A stretch of DNA of 64,000 nt, from positions 1 to 64,000 of the forward strand of contig NW_013547009.1 of the NCBI RefSeq assembly GCF_000711695.1, read 5' to 3'. Positions 32,580 to 44,200 of the stretch are shown here, piece after piece. Source of the DNA: Tilletiaria anomala UBC 951. Lineage: Eukaryota > Basidiomycota > Exobasidiomycetes > Georgefischeriales > Tilletiariaceae. Numbering within the stretch: the stretch's first letter is position 1; each line of letters opens with the position of its first letter. Below the pieces are notes generated by a model. That model did not search any database, had not been told where the DNA came from, and worked only from the letters and a program-made list of their open reading frames with translations. Both the position numbers and the translations under genes were made by a program.

Positions 32580-33998
32580 ATGGCTCCTGCTCCAACTTCT
32601 ATTGCGGCTGCTAACGGCGCGAATGCTTCACCTGTGAAGGCTTCATCGAGGATTCAACATGATCCGCAAGTTGTGCAATATCCAACGTTTCCCGCCGAGC
32701 CGCTGACTACGCCAGAGCAGTTCTACGCACGTGCAGAGCAAGTTGCCGACCTACTCCACCAAGACGAGGCGATCCGCGACCGTGGAAATGTCGTGCCGTA
32801 TCGCCAAGTGCAGCTCTTGAAGGATGCTGGTCTCGTCACCCTCCTCGGACCCCAGGAATCTGGCGGCGGAGGCCAGACGTGGAAGGAAGGATACCAGGTC
32901 ATCCGACTCCTTGCTCGCGGTGATGGCAGCATTGCGCAGATCTACGGCTACCATTTGCTCTGGTTCTGGGCTTTCGCGCTCGTCGGCACCGACGAGCAGA
33001 GAAAGAAGTGGGAGCAATTACTCACCGCAAGAAAAGCTTTCCTCGGAGGCGCCGTCAACCCTCGCGATGCAGACTTGTTCGTCTCGGAGCACCCGTCTGA
33101 CCCAACTAAGCTGGTATTTGATGGTCGCAAGACGTTCTCGACTGGTGAGTCACAAGCAAACCGAATGCACCATTGCCGCACGCTCATTATTTATGCTCCT
33201 TGGTGTTGTCCGCATTTTATAACCACAGGCAGCAAGATCTCCGATTACACAATTCTCGAAGGCGCTACGAAGGAGGGCGGCCACATCTTTGCTGCTGTGC
33301 CGAGCAAGCAGCCTGGCATCGTTTACGGAGACGACTGGGTCGACACGCTAGGCATGCGAGGCACCCAGTCGGGTAGCATCGAGATCAAGAAAGTCGAGGT
33401 GCCGTGGGAAGATGCGCTTGGCTTTGTCAACAAAGAATTCCAGCCACTCGGCCCCTACAAAACGCTCAACCTGCCCACAATACAGTTGGTCTTCACTGCC
33501 TTTTATCTCGGTATCACTGAGGGCGCGCTCGCCCGCGGCCTCGAGTACACCCGCAAGAACACCCGCGCGTGGCCTTACGTCCCCGAGGCAAACCGCGTTT
33601 CTCGCGGCACGGATGAATTCTACATCCAAAGCGACTACGGGACGCTGCAGAGCAAGGTCTGGGCCTCTGCCGCTCTCATCGAGCAGGTGATCGACTTGGG
33701 TGCTTCGATCCTGCACAGCGACCGCCGCTCCGTCACGGCTGAGCAGCGCGGCGAGTTTGCCGTCCGCGTCGCGGCGTCCAAAGTCGGCATCGTTGACACG
33801 GGCCTCGAGGTGACATCCAAAGTCTACGAGCTACAGGGCGCCCGATCCATCGCGGCCAAGTACGGATTCGATTTGGCGTGGAGAGATCTGCGCACACACT
33901 CGCTGCACGACCCCATCGCGCACAAGAGAGCAGAGGTGGGCAGGTACGCGCTGCATGGCCAACCGGAGGGCCACAGTACGCCAACCTGGTACACGTAG
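32580..33998 (+). CDS. DszC/SfnB-like flavin-dependent monooxygenase (acyl-CoA dehydrogenase fold)
   Basis: Exons 32580..33144 and 33229..33998, 444 aa; the 84-nt intron is a multiple of three and so stays open if unspliced, but removing it joins FSTG to SKISDYTIL, as the fold demands. Residues 50-160 form the helical N-domain (YRQVQLLKDAGLVTLLGP, RGDGSIAQIYGYHLLWFW). The beta domain has VFDGRKTFSTGSKISD and DDWVDTLGMRGTQSGSIEI. The C-terminal helices include GALARGLEYTRKNTRAW and LAWRDLRTHSLHDP, a pattern of the desulfurisation and sulfur-acquisition branch, which uses FMNH2 and oxygen rather than acyl-CoA. The natural substrate is unknown; taurine-like or aromatic sulfur compounds are possible. 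The family is mainly bacterial, and only one intron is present, which is compatible with an old transfer. It converges with mS45. Confidence 0.8.
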   Translation: MAPAPTSIAAANGANASPVKASSRIQHDPQVVQYPTFPAEPLTTPEQFYARAEQVADLLHQDEAIRDRGNVVPYRQVQLLKDAGLVTLLGPQESGGGGQTWKEGYQVIRLLARGDGSIAQIYGYHLLWFWAFALVGTDEQRKKWEQLLTARKAFLGGAVNPRDADLFVSEHPSDPTKLVFDGRKTFSTGESQANRMHHCRTLIIYAPWCCPHFITTGSKISDYTILEGATKEGGHIFAAVPSKQPGIVYGDDWVDTLGMRGTQSGSIEIKKVEVPWEDALGFVNKEFQPLGPYKTLNLPTIQLVFTAFYLGITEGALARGLEYTRKNTRAWPYVPEANRVSRGTDEFYIQSDYGTLQSKVWASAALIEQVIDLGASILHSDRRSVTAEQRGEFAVRVAASKVGIVDTGLEVTSKVYELQGARSIAAKYGFDLAWRDLRTHSLHDPIAHKRAEVGRYALHGQPEGHSTPTWYT

Positions 33999-34246
33999 AA
34001 GAATCGCAGCTTGAATTAGGTGCAGGGAAGCAACGAGGGTGTGGGGCTTGAGCATGTATTTTGAGGAAGGATCAGGTTATGTACCCAACGGCATGTGGAC
34101 ACGTTTGCCCCTCTTCACTTTTCGCTTGCGCTATCGCACCATGTCCACATTCATCCATTCAAAGTGTCTTGTGGAGTCCAGCTGGACGCTGTGCGGTTCA
34201 TTGAACGGCACTTCGACTATTATACACATTCTTGGACGCAATTAGA

Positions 34247-35553
34247 TCATGATGTCTCCACAGTAGCTTGCTCCCGCTTATGAGCCTCAGCTAGAGCTAT
34301 TGCGGCACGTCTAGCCGTCGCTAGAGCGCTTCGAGCCCTGCGCTTGAGCAAAGATCGCTTCGCTGCCCTCCTCTGGTTTCTCTCCAAACGCCCAGAACCA
34401 GCATAGCTGACACCCGATACCTGGATGACTGAAATATTAGCTCGTGAAGAAGAGTTCTTCAGGTTGGGTGCTCGCTTCTGAGCCTGCGGATCCGGACCGC
34501 CAGTGGGGAGGCCGATACGCAACTTGGCGGATTGCCTGCTGGCTGCTGCCAGCGATTTCCTCAAGACAGATTCACCCTGCAGCGCAACAATGGGACATGT
34601 AAGCAACGATAGGCTGTGCGCACTGCAAGAAAGAAGTGCTCACTTTATCCGATTCTGCAACATCCTCAATGATCGCAGTACGTGGGGCAGATGTCGAAGA
34701 ATGAGGGACGGGGTCCAGGTCGCTGATGTTGCGCGTTGTCGCACCCAACAAGCGCTCCATATGCTTTTGAAACTCCGACTGTAGAGGTTGTCCCTGTGGT
34801 GATATACAGAGCAAAGGGGCGAAGTGCGTCAGTTAAATGTGCTAGCTTTTGCGAGGTCAGGAGCATCAGAATACATAAAGAATTTAACCACATTGCTGCA
34901 AAGCAGCGCGTCTTCAAGACTAATCGATTTTGTTTACTCATCTTCAAACGTGCGATTGATTGCAGCATAGTAACTTACTCTCTCAGACATTTCCTTTTCC
35001 AGAGCTTTGAGTCGCAAAATTGCGAGTGTCCTATCTAGACCGATATTAAAGCGAGCAGATAGGGTTCGCACAGTATTCGTCTTGGGATCTTTTGAGTGTA
35101 ATTTCCATAGCTCGTCTCGCAACCGGTTGGCAATCGGCGGTGGTGGATTGAAGGCAGGGTTGAGCGGGAAGGGCTAGATTGCAGAATAGGCTTGGGTCAG
35201 ATCGCTTAGAAAGCTCAACAGAGGGGTGAACTTGAGCTCACAGTATCACCGATCCAGTTAGGACCATTTCCAGGCTGAGGATTCTTGAAGCGATCCGCAT
35301 CAGAGGATTTGATCCAAACATCGAAAGGAGGCAAATTGGTTCTTGAGCGCTGTCTCTGGTCGCTTTCACCCCGATTTTCATCTCCTCTTCGACCGTTGCC
35401 ACGATCTCTCCGCTGAGGAGGCCCATCTACGGCGTATCTGGATGATGAGCTTGAGAAGCACCGAGTGCATATAGCCACAGAAGAAGTCGGCCCTGCCGCG
35501 CTCAGCCGCGAAGGACCGGCTAGCGCAGGCCGAATTGTCCTGTTCAGCGACAT
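34247..35553 (-). CDS. Mitochondrial small-subunit ribosomal protein mS45 (Bot1/Mrps35-like)
   Basis: Minus-strand exons 35553..35242, 35173..34979, 34793..34644 and 34576..34247; 328 aa. The N-terminus (MSLNRTIRPALAGPSRLSA, rich in Arg/Ser with FSSSSSRYA) is a mitochondrial presequence. The family core reads LPPFDVWIKSSDADRF, NWIGDTPFPLNPAFNPPPPI and NRLRDELWKLHSKDP, then TLSARFNIGLDRTLAILRLK and GQPLQSEFQKHMERLL. The C-terminus is highly basic (LKRRARSALATARRAA), as expected for an rRNA-binding protein. It belongs to the fungal mitoribosome and acts in the matrix. All four exons are in phase 0. The 185-nt intron 34794-34978 is more than twice the local norm. The frame continues open upstream of 35553, but the ATG there begins the presequence. 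Confidence 0.86.
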
Positions 35554-36009
35554 TGCAGCTTCTCTGATTACGTGACGCGCGAAAATCAGGGGTTCAAGGA
35601 AGACTCGGGCAGTTGATGGACAGGCTAGTAGTATCAGAATGGTGAGGCAAAAAGTGATGGCTATCGGAAGAAACTGTGTTGATCGCCAACTGAAAGCAAG
35701 TCTCGCACAAAGTGGAAGGCAAGAGAGAGGAAGATGCCTTCTCGGAACTCGGGATTCGGGGCCTGGACAGAAGTGGATGGATGGCGCAAGTGGGGGGTTC
35801 GAGTACTGCCACCACAGTCGTCTCGCGTTCGTGACGCGCCCTGCATCCAAAGCAGACCAACACATGTATAGACACATCATCTTTGAAACCCAGCATCCGC
35901 CCTCGCGTTCAGCTGCATACATTACAGCCCCATTCGTCGCTGTTGGAAGGATTGAAAATATGCGACTAATCGTTCTATGTGGGGGTGATTACATGGAAAG
36001 ACTAACACC
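35554..36009. other. Divergent promoter region, mS45 and membrane-protein gene
   Basis: 456 bp between the two start codons. The minus-strand frame stays open through it but without protein-like content. No further feature was seen. Confidence 0.4.
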
Positions 36010-39000
36010 ATGAGTCAGCCAGCTGCGCCGAGGATATGCACCAAGCTGGCCTTCCACGGTCGTGCCAAGCAACGCGGTGTCCTTGCCACGCTCTACCTCA
36101 AAGTTGCTTTGCCAGTCTCGATCGAGGCGCAGAGATACCCGCTCATACCAGCCCGCGGAGTCACTCTTCAAAGATGGCACGTTCATGCACTGAATGTAAA
36201 TCAACAAGCACCAGCTCTGGACGCCTCGGCAGCATCGGCAGCCGCTGCACTGAGGATCGCCATATCCGCGGATGACGACTCTTTCAACAAAGCAAAGCCG
36301 CCAAAAGTGGTGGTCGCTGACTCTCACATCTTGCTATCTTCTCCAGCCCAGCCTTGCTTCGAATTAGGCTTACCCTCAACATCAATTAGCAAATCATCAA
36401 AAGGGTTTCGGAACGACAAGCGATGGTTTATGATCACACTGCAGATTCACATTGCGTATGCTCTCCAACCTCCTGCGGATCCTCATCTTGTGAGCATTGT
36501 CAAGCGCGCATACACCCAGCATTTAAAATACTGATAGAGCTGCGAATGCTTCTAGGTACGGGTACCACTCCCCAAATGCCTCAACAATTATTGCCGGTGC
36601 GTGGACTTGCTTTGCTATCGCGACGTAGTAGCGAAGGTTCATCTGTAATGCTCGCTCTCGCAGGTTCGTTATCGAGGACGACGCCCAAATCGCCCCATCC
36701 GATTCAGGGATGGTAGTCGAAGTAGATCCACCTTTGCTCCCCCGTGGCAAGCGGCCTACGCGCGAAGAGATCGATTTGGACGACGGCACAGCTACGCAGC
36801 GTGCTGAAAGCGAGTACGGTAGCGACGACGAGGATGATGACTACGTCACGTTGGCTGGCCGCTTTTTTGGCGGCTCGGGCGGCATCACGATACGCTGGTC
36901 GCATGCAGCTGAGACAGGCAAACAACTGCCAGTGCTCTCAGTGGATGATGCGAGCACGCTTATCAGTGTTTCCACTCTCGATGGAGGGCCATGGCCGGAT
37001 GGGCTGCGCATTGTTCTACGAGGCCAGATCCAACTTGACGGTATCCACCTACCAATGTTAAGTTCCGCAGCACTTCTGAGGTGTGTTCGCACGGAATTGG
37101 CTGCTTCCAGGGAGGAGTGACTGACGGCTTTGCTCATTCAGTATTGATATGGAAGCAACTCAAGTAGATCAAGTTGACACAGTCATCGCGACCGGTGGCT
37201 TGCTAGATTGGCACGCCCGCACAGCTGCCGTCGAGGAAGACGAGAAATTCCGGACCCAACGTGAAGCAACACCTAAATCATCGCTGTCACGAGCGACTGT
37301 AAACGCTGCACTTGACACATGGGCTGTCGAAAACCATGGGGCAGATGAGAGCGACATATGGCGGATCAGTCCTCCGGTGGATTTGAACGCATCCGAATTC
37401 GACATCACCGTGGAGTCAACTGATCGAAGGCGGGCTGTTCTTGCAAGCTGCACATCACCCTTTATGTGGTGGCAGAACCCAGACCAGCGCCTGCGCGAAG
37501 GTAAAAGGCACGACGGCATCGATCTTCTCTTTGATCCAGGCGTGGTATGCGGCCACTCAGGTGAACTTCCGCTACAACCTCTCTGTATCACCTTCAGAGC
37601 GATTGCGACTGTTGCAGCCTCCGCTAGCAAACAGGGCATGGGATTCTGTGTGCCTGCAATACGCGTGCGCAACGCGATCAAATCGTCAGCATCACCTGCA
37701 ATCACCAGCGATAGTGAGCATCTTGGTGTCGACGCTGCAACAGCACCTCCAACTCTTCTGTGGAAACCTAGAGAGCCACTTTCCACTCCTGGAACTCACC
37801 TGCCTTCTGATCAACCGCTCCAGACACATGATGAGCCATCCTTATCACAGTCTCAGAGTATGGTGATCCGTGCTCCCCAGACTGGTCCAGCGTCCGACGC
37901 TTCGATCGAGAGCGCTGTCCTGCGCGCTGGCAGTCCCGATTTCAAGACTGCACACTTTGTTTGCTCCGGGGTTGCAGCTGAGGTCTTCGTTGATGCCTGC
38001 AAGCCGCACTTTTACACGATGACGGTTGACCTTCCCGAGGCCATGTTCAAAGGCAGTGCCCTCGTGCTCACCTTCATACGCCATGTCGAGAATGTGCAAG
38101 TAAACGCTGGCGGTCAGCGCATGTCCACCAATGTCGAGACGTCCAAAGATAATCCATCGAACGCACAGATCACTTTAAGCATGCTGCCGCCAGGCGTTGC
38201 TCAACTCAAGCTACAGTGGACATCCAATTCTATCAAGTCTTCAGGTGTCATCGCGCTGCCATCCCTGTCATTTGACATCGACCGCTTCGAACTATCAATT
38301 CATGACACAAGTGGTCAGACATGGTCTGTCCAGCCTAACGGACCTGCACCGCTATCCATTTATGCTCCTTTCTCCAACGCGAGGCTCATCTTCGGGCTTC
38401 GAGCAGGGGTCGCCCTGGTGTTCACGCCATCAGGAGCTACAGAACGACATGCCCTGGCTGAAAGCAACCCACCAGGCAAGGCTGGGACAATTAAATTGGT
38501 ACATGCAGATGTAGCGACGCTTGCCGAGAGAACAAGCCGTCCGGCGTGGACTGCATTCGCTCCTTGGATCCTCCTCGCTTTCGTCTCTTGCTCATCGGCG
38601 TACTTAATAAGCACACTACAGCGAAATATGCAGCGTCTTGAGAGCGAAGTCCAGCTGCTCAGCATGGCGGCAGATGTCGATTTTAGCCAGGGATCGTGGA
38701 CTGAGCCAGCAGCATCGCATGAGCTCGACACCACGTACCGGCCGCTCAAACAACCATCGCCGTATTCCTCGGATCACCAGTCCGGTGTCGGCAACGAGCA
38801 TCTACCTTATGACTCCATCAATTTTGAGATGCTGGCTACAAAGCTTCAGCAAGACCCGCAAAAGAAAGCGGAAGATGCCCACCCGATCGACTTCTCTGAC
38901 AGCCACGCTAATAGCATAGACCACCCGCGGGCATCTATTTTTGCAGCGCTGTTTTCGCCCCTTTTCTTCGTACTCGACTCGATCAGAAACCTGGCATACC

Positions 39001-39014
39001 TCTTCGCACCTTGA
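36010..39014 (+). CDS. Single-pass membrane protein of unknown function
   Basis: Exons 36010..36489, 36556..36596, 36664..37056 and 37142..39014; 928 aa. The 41-nt second exon (VRVPLPKCLNNYC) was found by phase: without it exons 1 and 3 cannot join. The donor of the last intron is ambiguous between 37057 and 37081; both keep the frame, giving LPIID or LPMLSSAALLSID. Beta-rich stretches such as AEVFVDACKPHFYTMTVDL and SALVLTFIRHVENVQV suggest folded, perhaps Ig-like, domains. Near residue 770 PWILLAFVSCSSAYLIS forms one transmembrane helix, followed by a short coiled coil (QRNMQRLESEVQLLSM) and a Ser/Pro-rich tail of about 140 residues. There is no signal peptide. I do not recognise a family; the large part before the helix is presumably cytosolic or inserted post-translationally. 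Confidence 0.66.
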
Positions 39015-39051
39015 CCCTCCAATAATGGGTCAGTCGAACAACGGCTACTTC

Positions 39052-39087
39052 AATAAAGGGACCGAACCTAATCTATTCAAGAATAAA
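39052..39087 (+). terminator. Polyadenylation signals
   Basis: AATAAA at 39052-39057 and again at 39082-39087, just past the stop at 39014, in the 127-bp gap before the convergent tandem-GAF gene. These are motif matches only. Confidence 0.35.
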
Positions 39088-39141
39088 AAAAATAAAGAAC
39101 ATTGGGAATGCTGGTTACTCGAAGTGCCGATGGGTGGGGTG

Positions 39142-42100
39142 CTAGTCTATGGAACGCTGAACAGCGTATGATTGCGTGCGAACGTTCAGCGGGCGGCGCG
39201 GGTGGCCATTAGCGGTAGCAGAAGCGATGAATGCAGCGATGCCAAGCTCTGGTTTCGCCTCCTTACTCTTCTTTTGAGATGATGAGCATGTGGGTGACTC
39301 GAAGTGGAGGATGGACTTGGAATTGCTCATACCATGATCCGCCGTGACATTGAAGGCGTCAGATGGCGCAGCGCGAGTCAGGATAGGACGGAGTGGATGC
39401 AAGGTCGTATTTGGGGCTTGAGAAAGCGGTGCACGTGCATTTGAGAAGGACGAGGCAGCGCGGCCCATCGACCCTGAGCCCGATGGAGGGGGTTGGAAGC
39501 CCTTGGCGAATGTATCTAGGTTGAAGAGCGAGTGTTCATCGGCCATCGTTGTCGTGGTATGACTTCCAGGAGGTCGGGGCGCCACGCGCGAATGCGAGGG
39601 TCGCAGGGCTTTCTTTGTGGATGCAGTGACGCTCTTGATCGCTGAGGCTGAACCACGAGTGACGGCAACGGTCCCAGCGACCGTACCTTTAGAAACCGCA
39701 ACCGTCCCCTTGTACGCAGCCCTTGGTGAGTTCTTGACCGCTTGTGCGCTGCTGGCGATCATCCCAGTGAGCAAGCCTTTCTCTTTAGGTGCCACTGACG
39801 GTGCAGCAGCTGCGCGAAGGGTGGAACGGCGGGCCTCCTCCACCGCAAGGTCTAGAGCTTGCGTGTATCTCACGAGCAGGACGGAGAAGATCATCGCAAA
39901 TTTCTGGAGGTAGCGTAGGTCCTCAATGCCGAGAGCTTTTGACGCGTCGGCCGAGAATGCTCCAAGAACAAAGCCCACCTTAGCGGGCTCATCTTTTGAA
40001 GATTCTGAAGATGCGTTGGTCGTTGCCAAGAAAGTGCTCTTCACATGATCGAATTGAATTGGTACCAGAAGACCTGCTTGAAAGACTTGCTGTACCGAAC
40101 CTGTCGAGACCTTCGCAGGGCCTTTGCCTTGCTTGATGGCTTTTCGGTCGAGGTCTTGGATGATGACTCCTTCTTCAGCGCTGGTCTCTTGTGCAGCCTT
40201 GGCATGTATAGCGTAGTCAAGATGCAGGTCAGAGGTTGAGGCAGCACATCCGTCGCTCGCGGCAATGATGCAACGCTGACCAAGTGGCGAAGGAGCTTGT
40301 CCAGGGTTGGAGAGTGCAATGCCAGCCAGGTAGACGACCGACATGTCAAGCGTCGTTCTGATAATCCTGACGAGGTGGTTGAGTAGAACTGCATCTTCCT
40401 GGTCAACAAGGAGGCCCAGGCACATGATCTCTGCAGGTGGTGACTCGCATAGGTTGATGTCTTGCTCGGGTGGTATTCTTTCGCTGTTCGCCGATAAAGT
40501 TGGTTGTGAGCCGACACGACGCAGGGCGCAAGAACCAGTATGTCCAGCCTTGCGGACGCCTTTGCCACGGTTGGCGATGACTCGATGCGAGCGATCCAGA
40601 GCAAGAGTAACCAGCGCTGTATCCTGTTTCACCTTTTCCTCTTTGGCTTGGCGTAGCTCTTCGCCGAGCAGGGCGAGGCTCTTGAAGCTGTCATTCATAC
40701 GGGCAATCTTGCTTTCAAACCGGCGCACAAGGAATGCTTCGAGCTCTTTGCCAATGGCTTTCGCGTGGACACGGAGGATGTTGCGCTGATCATCCTTGAT
40801 GTCTTGCCACGGCTGCGAGTCCCACACAGCAAGCTATTGGATGATGCGAAATGGAGAATCAAGAGAATCAGCAAAAGATACTGTCTCAAAGAGCAACCGG
40901 TACTCACACATCCAATTGGCATGCCATTTGCGGTAGTCACTGGTGCTCCGGCGTAGAATCTGGTCTGCAGTAGCTCCTCAGCATCCGGAAAGCGCCAGTC
41001 TTTTTTGGTATCCAGTACGACCATGCCGCGATTACGATTGAGGATGGTGTGCGCGCATAAGCTCGAGTCTCTTGCAAATGGCTCCTGCAGGATCCCCGCG
41101 GCCGTGAGCGTGACGAGGCAATCCCCGTCGATGATGGCGCAACGAGCTGAGGGGGCATGCAGCGCAGTCTGTGCAGCTGTCACGCAACGCTGAATTTCCT
41201 GCAGCGCCGGAGCATCGAGCAGTGCAATTTCTACGCGCCTCATTGCTCGTTGCCGATCCTGTTCCCAGAGAGGCTTAGGCGCGCGGAACGGTCCGCACGC
41301 GAGCGGTGTGGCGAACGGACACAGCGAAGGGTCCGGCACACCGCGAGGAGGCTTGCGGGGAAGGCCATTGTTGAGGTCGATCTCGCCCGCAGCGTACGCT
41401 TCAGTGAACCGTGACCAATGTGCGATCTCGGGATCGTCGGCATTGAAGACAAACGGATCGAGTTCTTGGCTAGGGATTCGCTGCAGGCCATCGATCATAT
41501 CATCATCTATGTCCGCGATGGAGAGACGCTTCTGGCGGTTTGGTGGGTGATCAAAGGCGCGAGCGGCTGCGGCGCCCCATGTCCAGCCGACTTGCTGCAA
41601 AACTTGCATAGTCTGCTCTTGAGAAGGGGGACCTGTTGATGGGTCCGATCCAGGTGACGGCGGTATGGACCTTGGAGCGGCGTTGTTCTCTGCGCCACGC
41701 ATGATCGGGAAGCCAGTGGAAGAGACATTGACCTCCTGTGAAGTCGGAACGGCTTCACTCTGCTTTCCGATAGAGTTCGACGACGAAGCAGGGATCGGCA
41801 TGAAGTACTCTGTCAATTGGGGCTGGTTGCTGGTACCGGCATTCTGCATCGAGGCTGAGTTAGAAGTGATGCCCATTCTGCGAGCAGTTGTCCTGGAAGC
41901 ATCTTTGACACTTGTGAAGGCAGCTGATGCCGCCGTAGCCGTCTGATTGACCATTCTCTTCGAGCCAGGCGGCATCAGCGCGGAGCCAAGCTTGGCCGAC
42001 GCCTCGAACGTCGTCTTGAAAATAGCCGTCGTTGCGGCGCCTGCAGCATTCGCCATACCACCCACGGCTGCATTGAAGGCCGCCCCGCCTCCGCCGCTAG

Positions 42101-43046
42101 TGGCAGTGCTTAAAGTGCTGACGGGTGACCCCGGAGGAAGCAGCAAGGTCGGTGTTGTGGGCTGCGGAGGTAACTTGAGGATCGGTTCGATGTCCAGAGG
42201 CAAAGGCGGCTGGGCAAGATCGGTCACAGAGGTACCAAAGAGAGAAATGGTGCTTCTTCGTGTGTGCAGTGAGCTCGCACATGGGCGGCGGGTCCCGCCT
42301 GCTGAGGTGCGAGGTCGCGAAACACGCGTCTGTATCTCTGGGGTGCCGCTTGTACCAGCTGGAGAGACAGTTGTAGCCGTGTTATCATTGTTTGCATCTG
42401 GTGTCCTTGGATCCGGCGAGGTTTTACAAAGCAGAGCACTCTGGTCGGTAGCGTGCTCGAGGACTGTCTGTGGCTTGTTGGTTGCAGGAGAGACACCGGT
42501 GTCCGCCTGCTTGTGGAATAGTCTGTGCCTGCCGATGCTGTCCCGTCTTCCGATCAGAGTCTTGGGGCTGAAGCAAAGAGATGCAAAGCTGAGAATAGAA
42601 TGACGCCTCTTTCTTTTTACCTCAGGAACGACATTAGCCTCTGCAGACTGCCCGGCTACGGGCGCTGTTTGCCCTGCTTGCGCTGATGAGGTCGACGCCG
42701 TACCGCTTTGGATGGTAGGATCGACCAGCGATACCCTCCGACTGCCGAAGATGGATCCACGAAGGTGCGTGGACAGGTCCGAAGATCGTCGACTGTTGAA
42801 TGCGCTTTCCGTTTCGCAATCGGAGAGCATCTGGTCGCTGTCTGACGCAGCGCTTTCATCCTCGGTGGCACCTTCGTCATCGCTGACGAATACCGGCCCG
42901 AAGAGCTCGTCCTTGTGGGGCGGCACAAGCGGAAGCAGTGATAGAGGTGGAGGTGAGAGGAGCGAAACGGCGGATCCACGCTTGGCCGTCAGGCAGGGAG
43001 GGCTAGACGATTCGGGCAGGAAGGAAGAAAAAGGGCTGGTATCCAT
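39142..43046 (-). CDS. Tandem GAF-domain protein, putative signalling/sensor
   Basis: Minus-strand exons 43046..40908 and 40833..39142; 1276 aa. The first 590 residues are Ser/Thr/Pro-rich and look disordered. A GAF domain spans about 595-730: RRVEIALLDAPALQEIQRCV, HAPSARCAIID, ARDSSLCAHTILNRNRGMVV, FYAGAPVTTANGMPIGC and, across the 74-nt intron, LAVWDSQPW. A second GAF-like domain follows at about 850-1080: LVRIIRTTLDMSVVYLAGI, EGVIIQDLDRKAI, VFQAGLLVPIQF and VGFVLGAFSADASKALG, then a helix (YLQKFAMIFSVLLVRYTQAL). GAF domains bind small ligands or mediate dimerisation. I see no kinase, phosphodiesterase or other output domain; the C-terminal 180 residues are basic and disordered. Its role is unknown. 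Confidence 0.78.
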
Positions 43047-44200
43047 GTTGCTGCTCAGTGCTTGTAGTGCTTTCCGCGCGCAGCGTGATCAAAGCATGCT
43101 CGCTAGCGATTTGCGATGAATGGCAATTGTCCACGTCCAGCGTGGATGGAATGTTCTTGGGTTACTACAAGGGGAATGATGACGACGGTGGAGAGAAAGA
43201 AAGTTGATCATGGTTCGGAGTATATCAGGAGATTTAAAATTTACCGAAGTTACTTTACCAGGAGATAAAAGTATGCCTGCTTGTAAATGGGAAGAGAGTG
43301 CATGATATTCGAAGCTGCTGAAAGCAAGCATCAGTGTAACCAGCATGTCAGTCAGCCCGCGATCTGCAAGTAGTCGACCACAAGCAATGGCGCATGAAGT
43401 AGTCGTCCACCCTGACTCGTCCATCGAAGGCCTGGCACTGGTCAATCTATGCTCATCATATGGCTTACACTACTCTCCCAGGCCAACTGACGAGATCCAT
43501 CCCCAGTCGGCTGGCTATCTGGACCACGCAGGAAGTGCCAACAAGAGTCGGACTGGTCTTCAAGCCAGACCACGGAGGGATAGACTTTGAGTCGGTCGTC
43601 CGGGCGCGCATGCTAGAGAAATGGTTTCAATGACTCTTCAAAAGCGCAGAGAGCATGAGCAGCTGCTGCAACATAGGCTGTTCAAGGGTTAGCCACAATC
43701 ACGCATGCCTCTGTTTGACCTCAACCTATCGTAGGGTGCCAAACGAGGAAGATGTGCGTGACCAGCGCGCTGACATCAGTCAACTGGGTCGTTCTTGGCT
43801 TGTCGGTTGTTGCCTGATGGTCTATCTCACAAAATAGACATAACCCTATTCGAGCACACTGTGCGATCTCGCCATCAACCCCACCGGACATTGCGTTGAA
43901 CCGGCAACCGAAATTGCGGGGGAAGGGAGAGAGATGCAATACAGTTCCGCGTTGTCCGCTAACACTAGATCCATGGAACCACGACGGTCTGCCCGAGTGC
44001 GGAGGTGGGGCTTTCACCCTTGAGATAACCTGTACGCGCTTGGGAGTTGGAACTTCGAGTCCAATGCAACTTGTACATCTTCGTAAATGCCTGATGTTCG
44101 CAACATCTTGGCCATCTAAAGTGGGATTCAACCAAGCGAAAGGGCCGCCATCTCATCCCTGCGATTCAATCACAGCACCTTCAAAGCAGCAGTAGCAACC
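43047..44200. other. Divergent promoter region, GAF gene and acyl-CoA dehydrogenase
   Basis: 1.15 kb between two outward-facing start codons. Short frames on both strands (for example 43721-44131 minus) show no domain and no consistent start. No repeat or RNA gene was recognised. Confidence 0.4.

Noticed and set aside
33145-33228. Reading through the DszC-like intron (84 nt, open)
   Set aside because: It would insert 28 odd residues into a conserved beta strand between FSTG and SKISD, and it has GT-AG ends.
35554-35922. Upstream in-frame extension of mS45
   Set aside because: The frame is open but the sequence lacks protein-like content, and the ATG at 35553 begins a good mitochondrial presequence.
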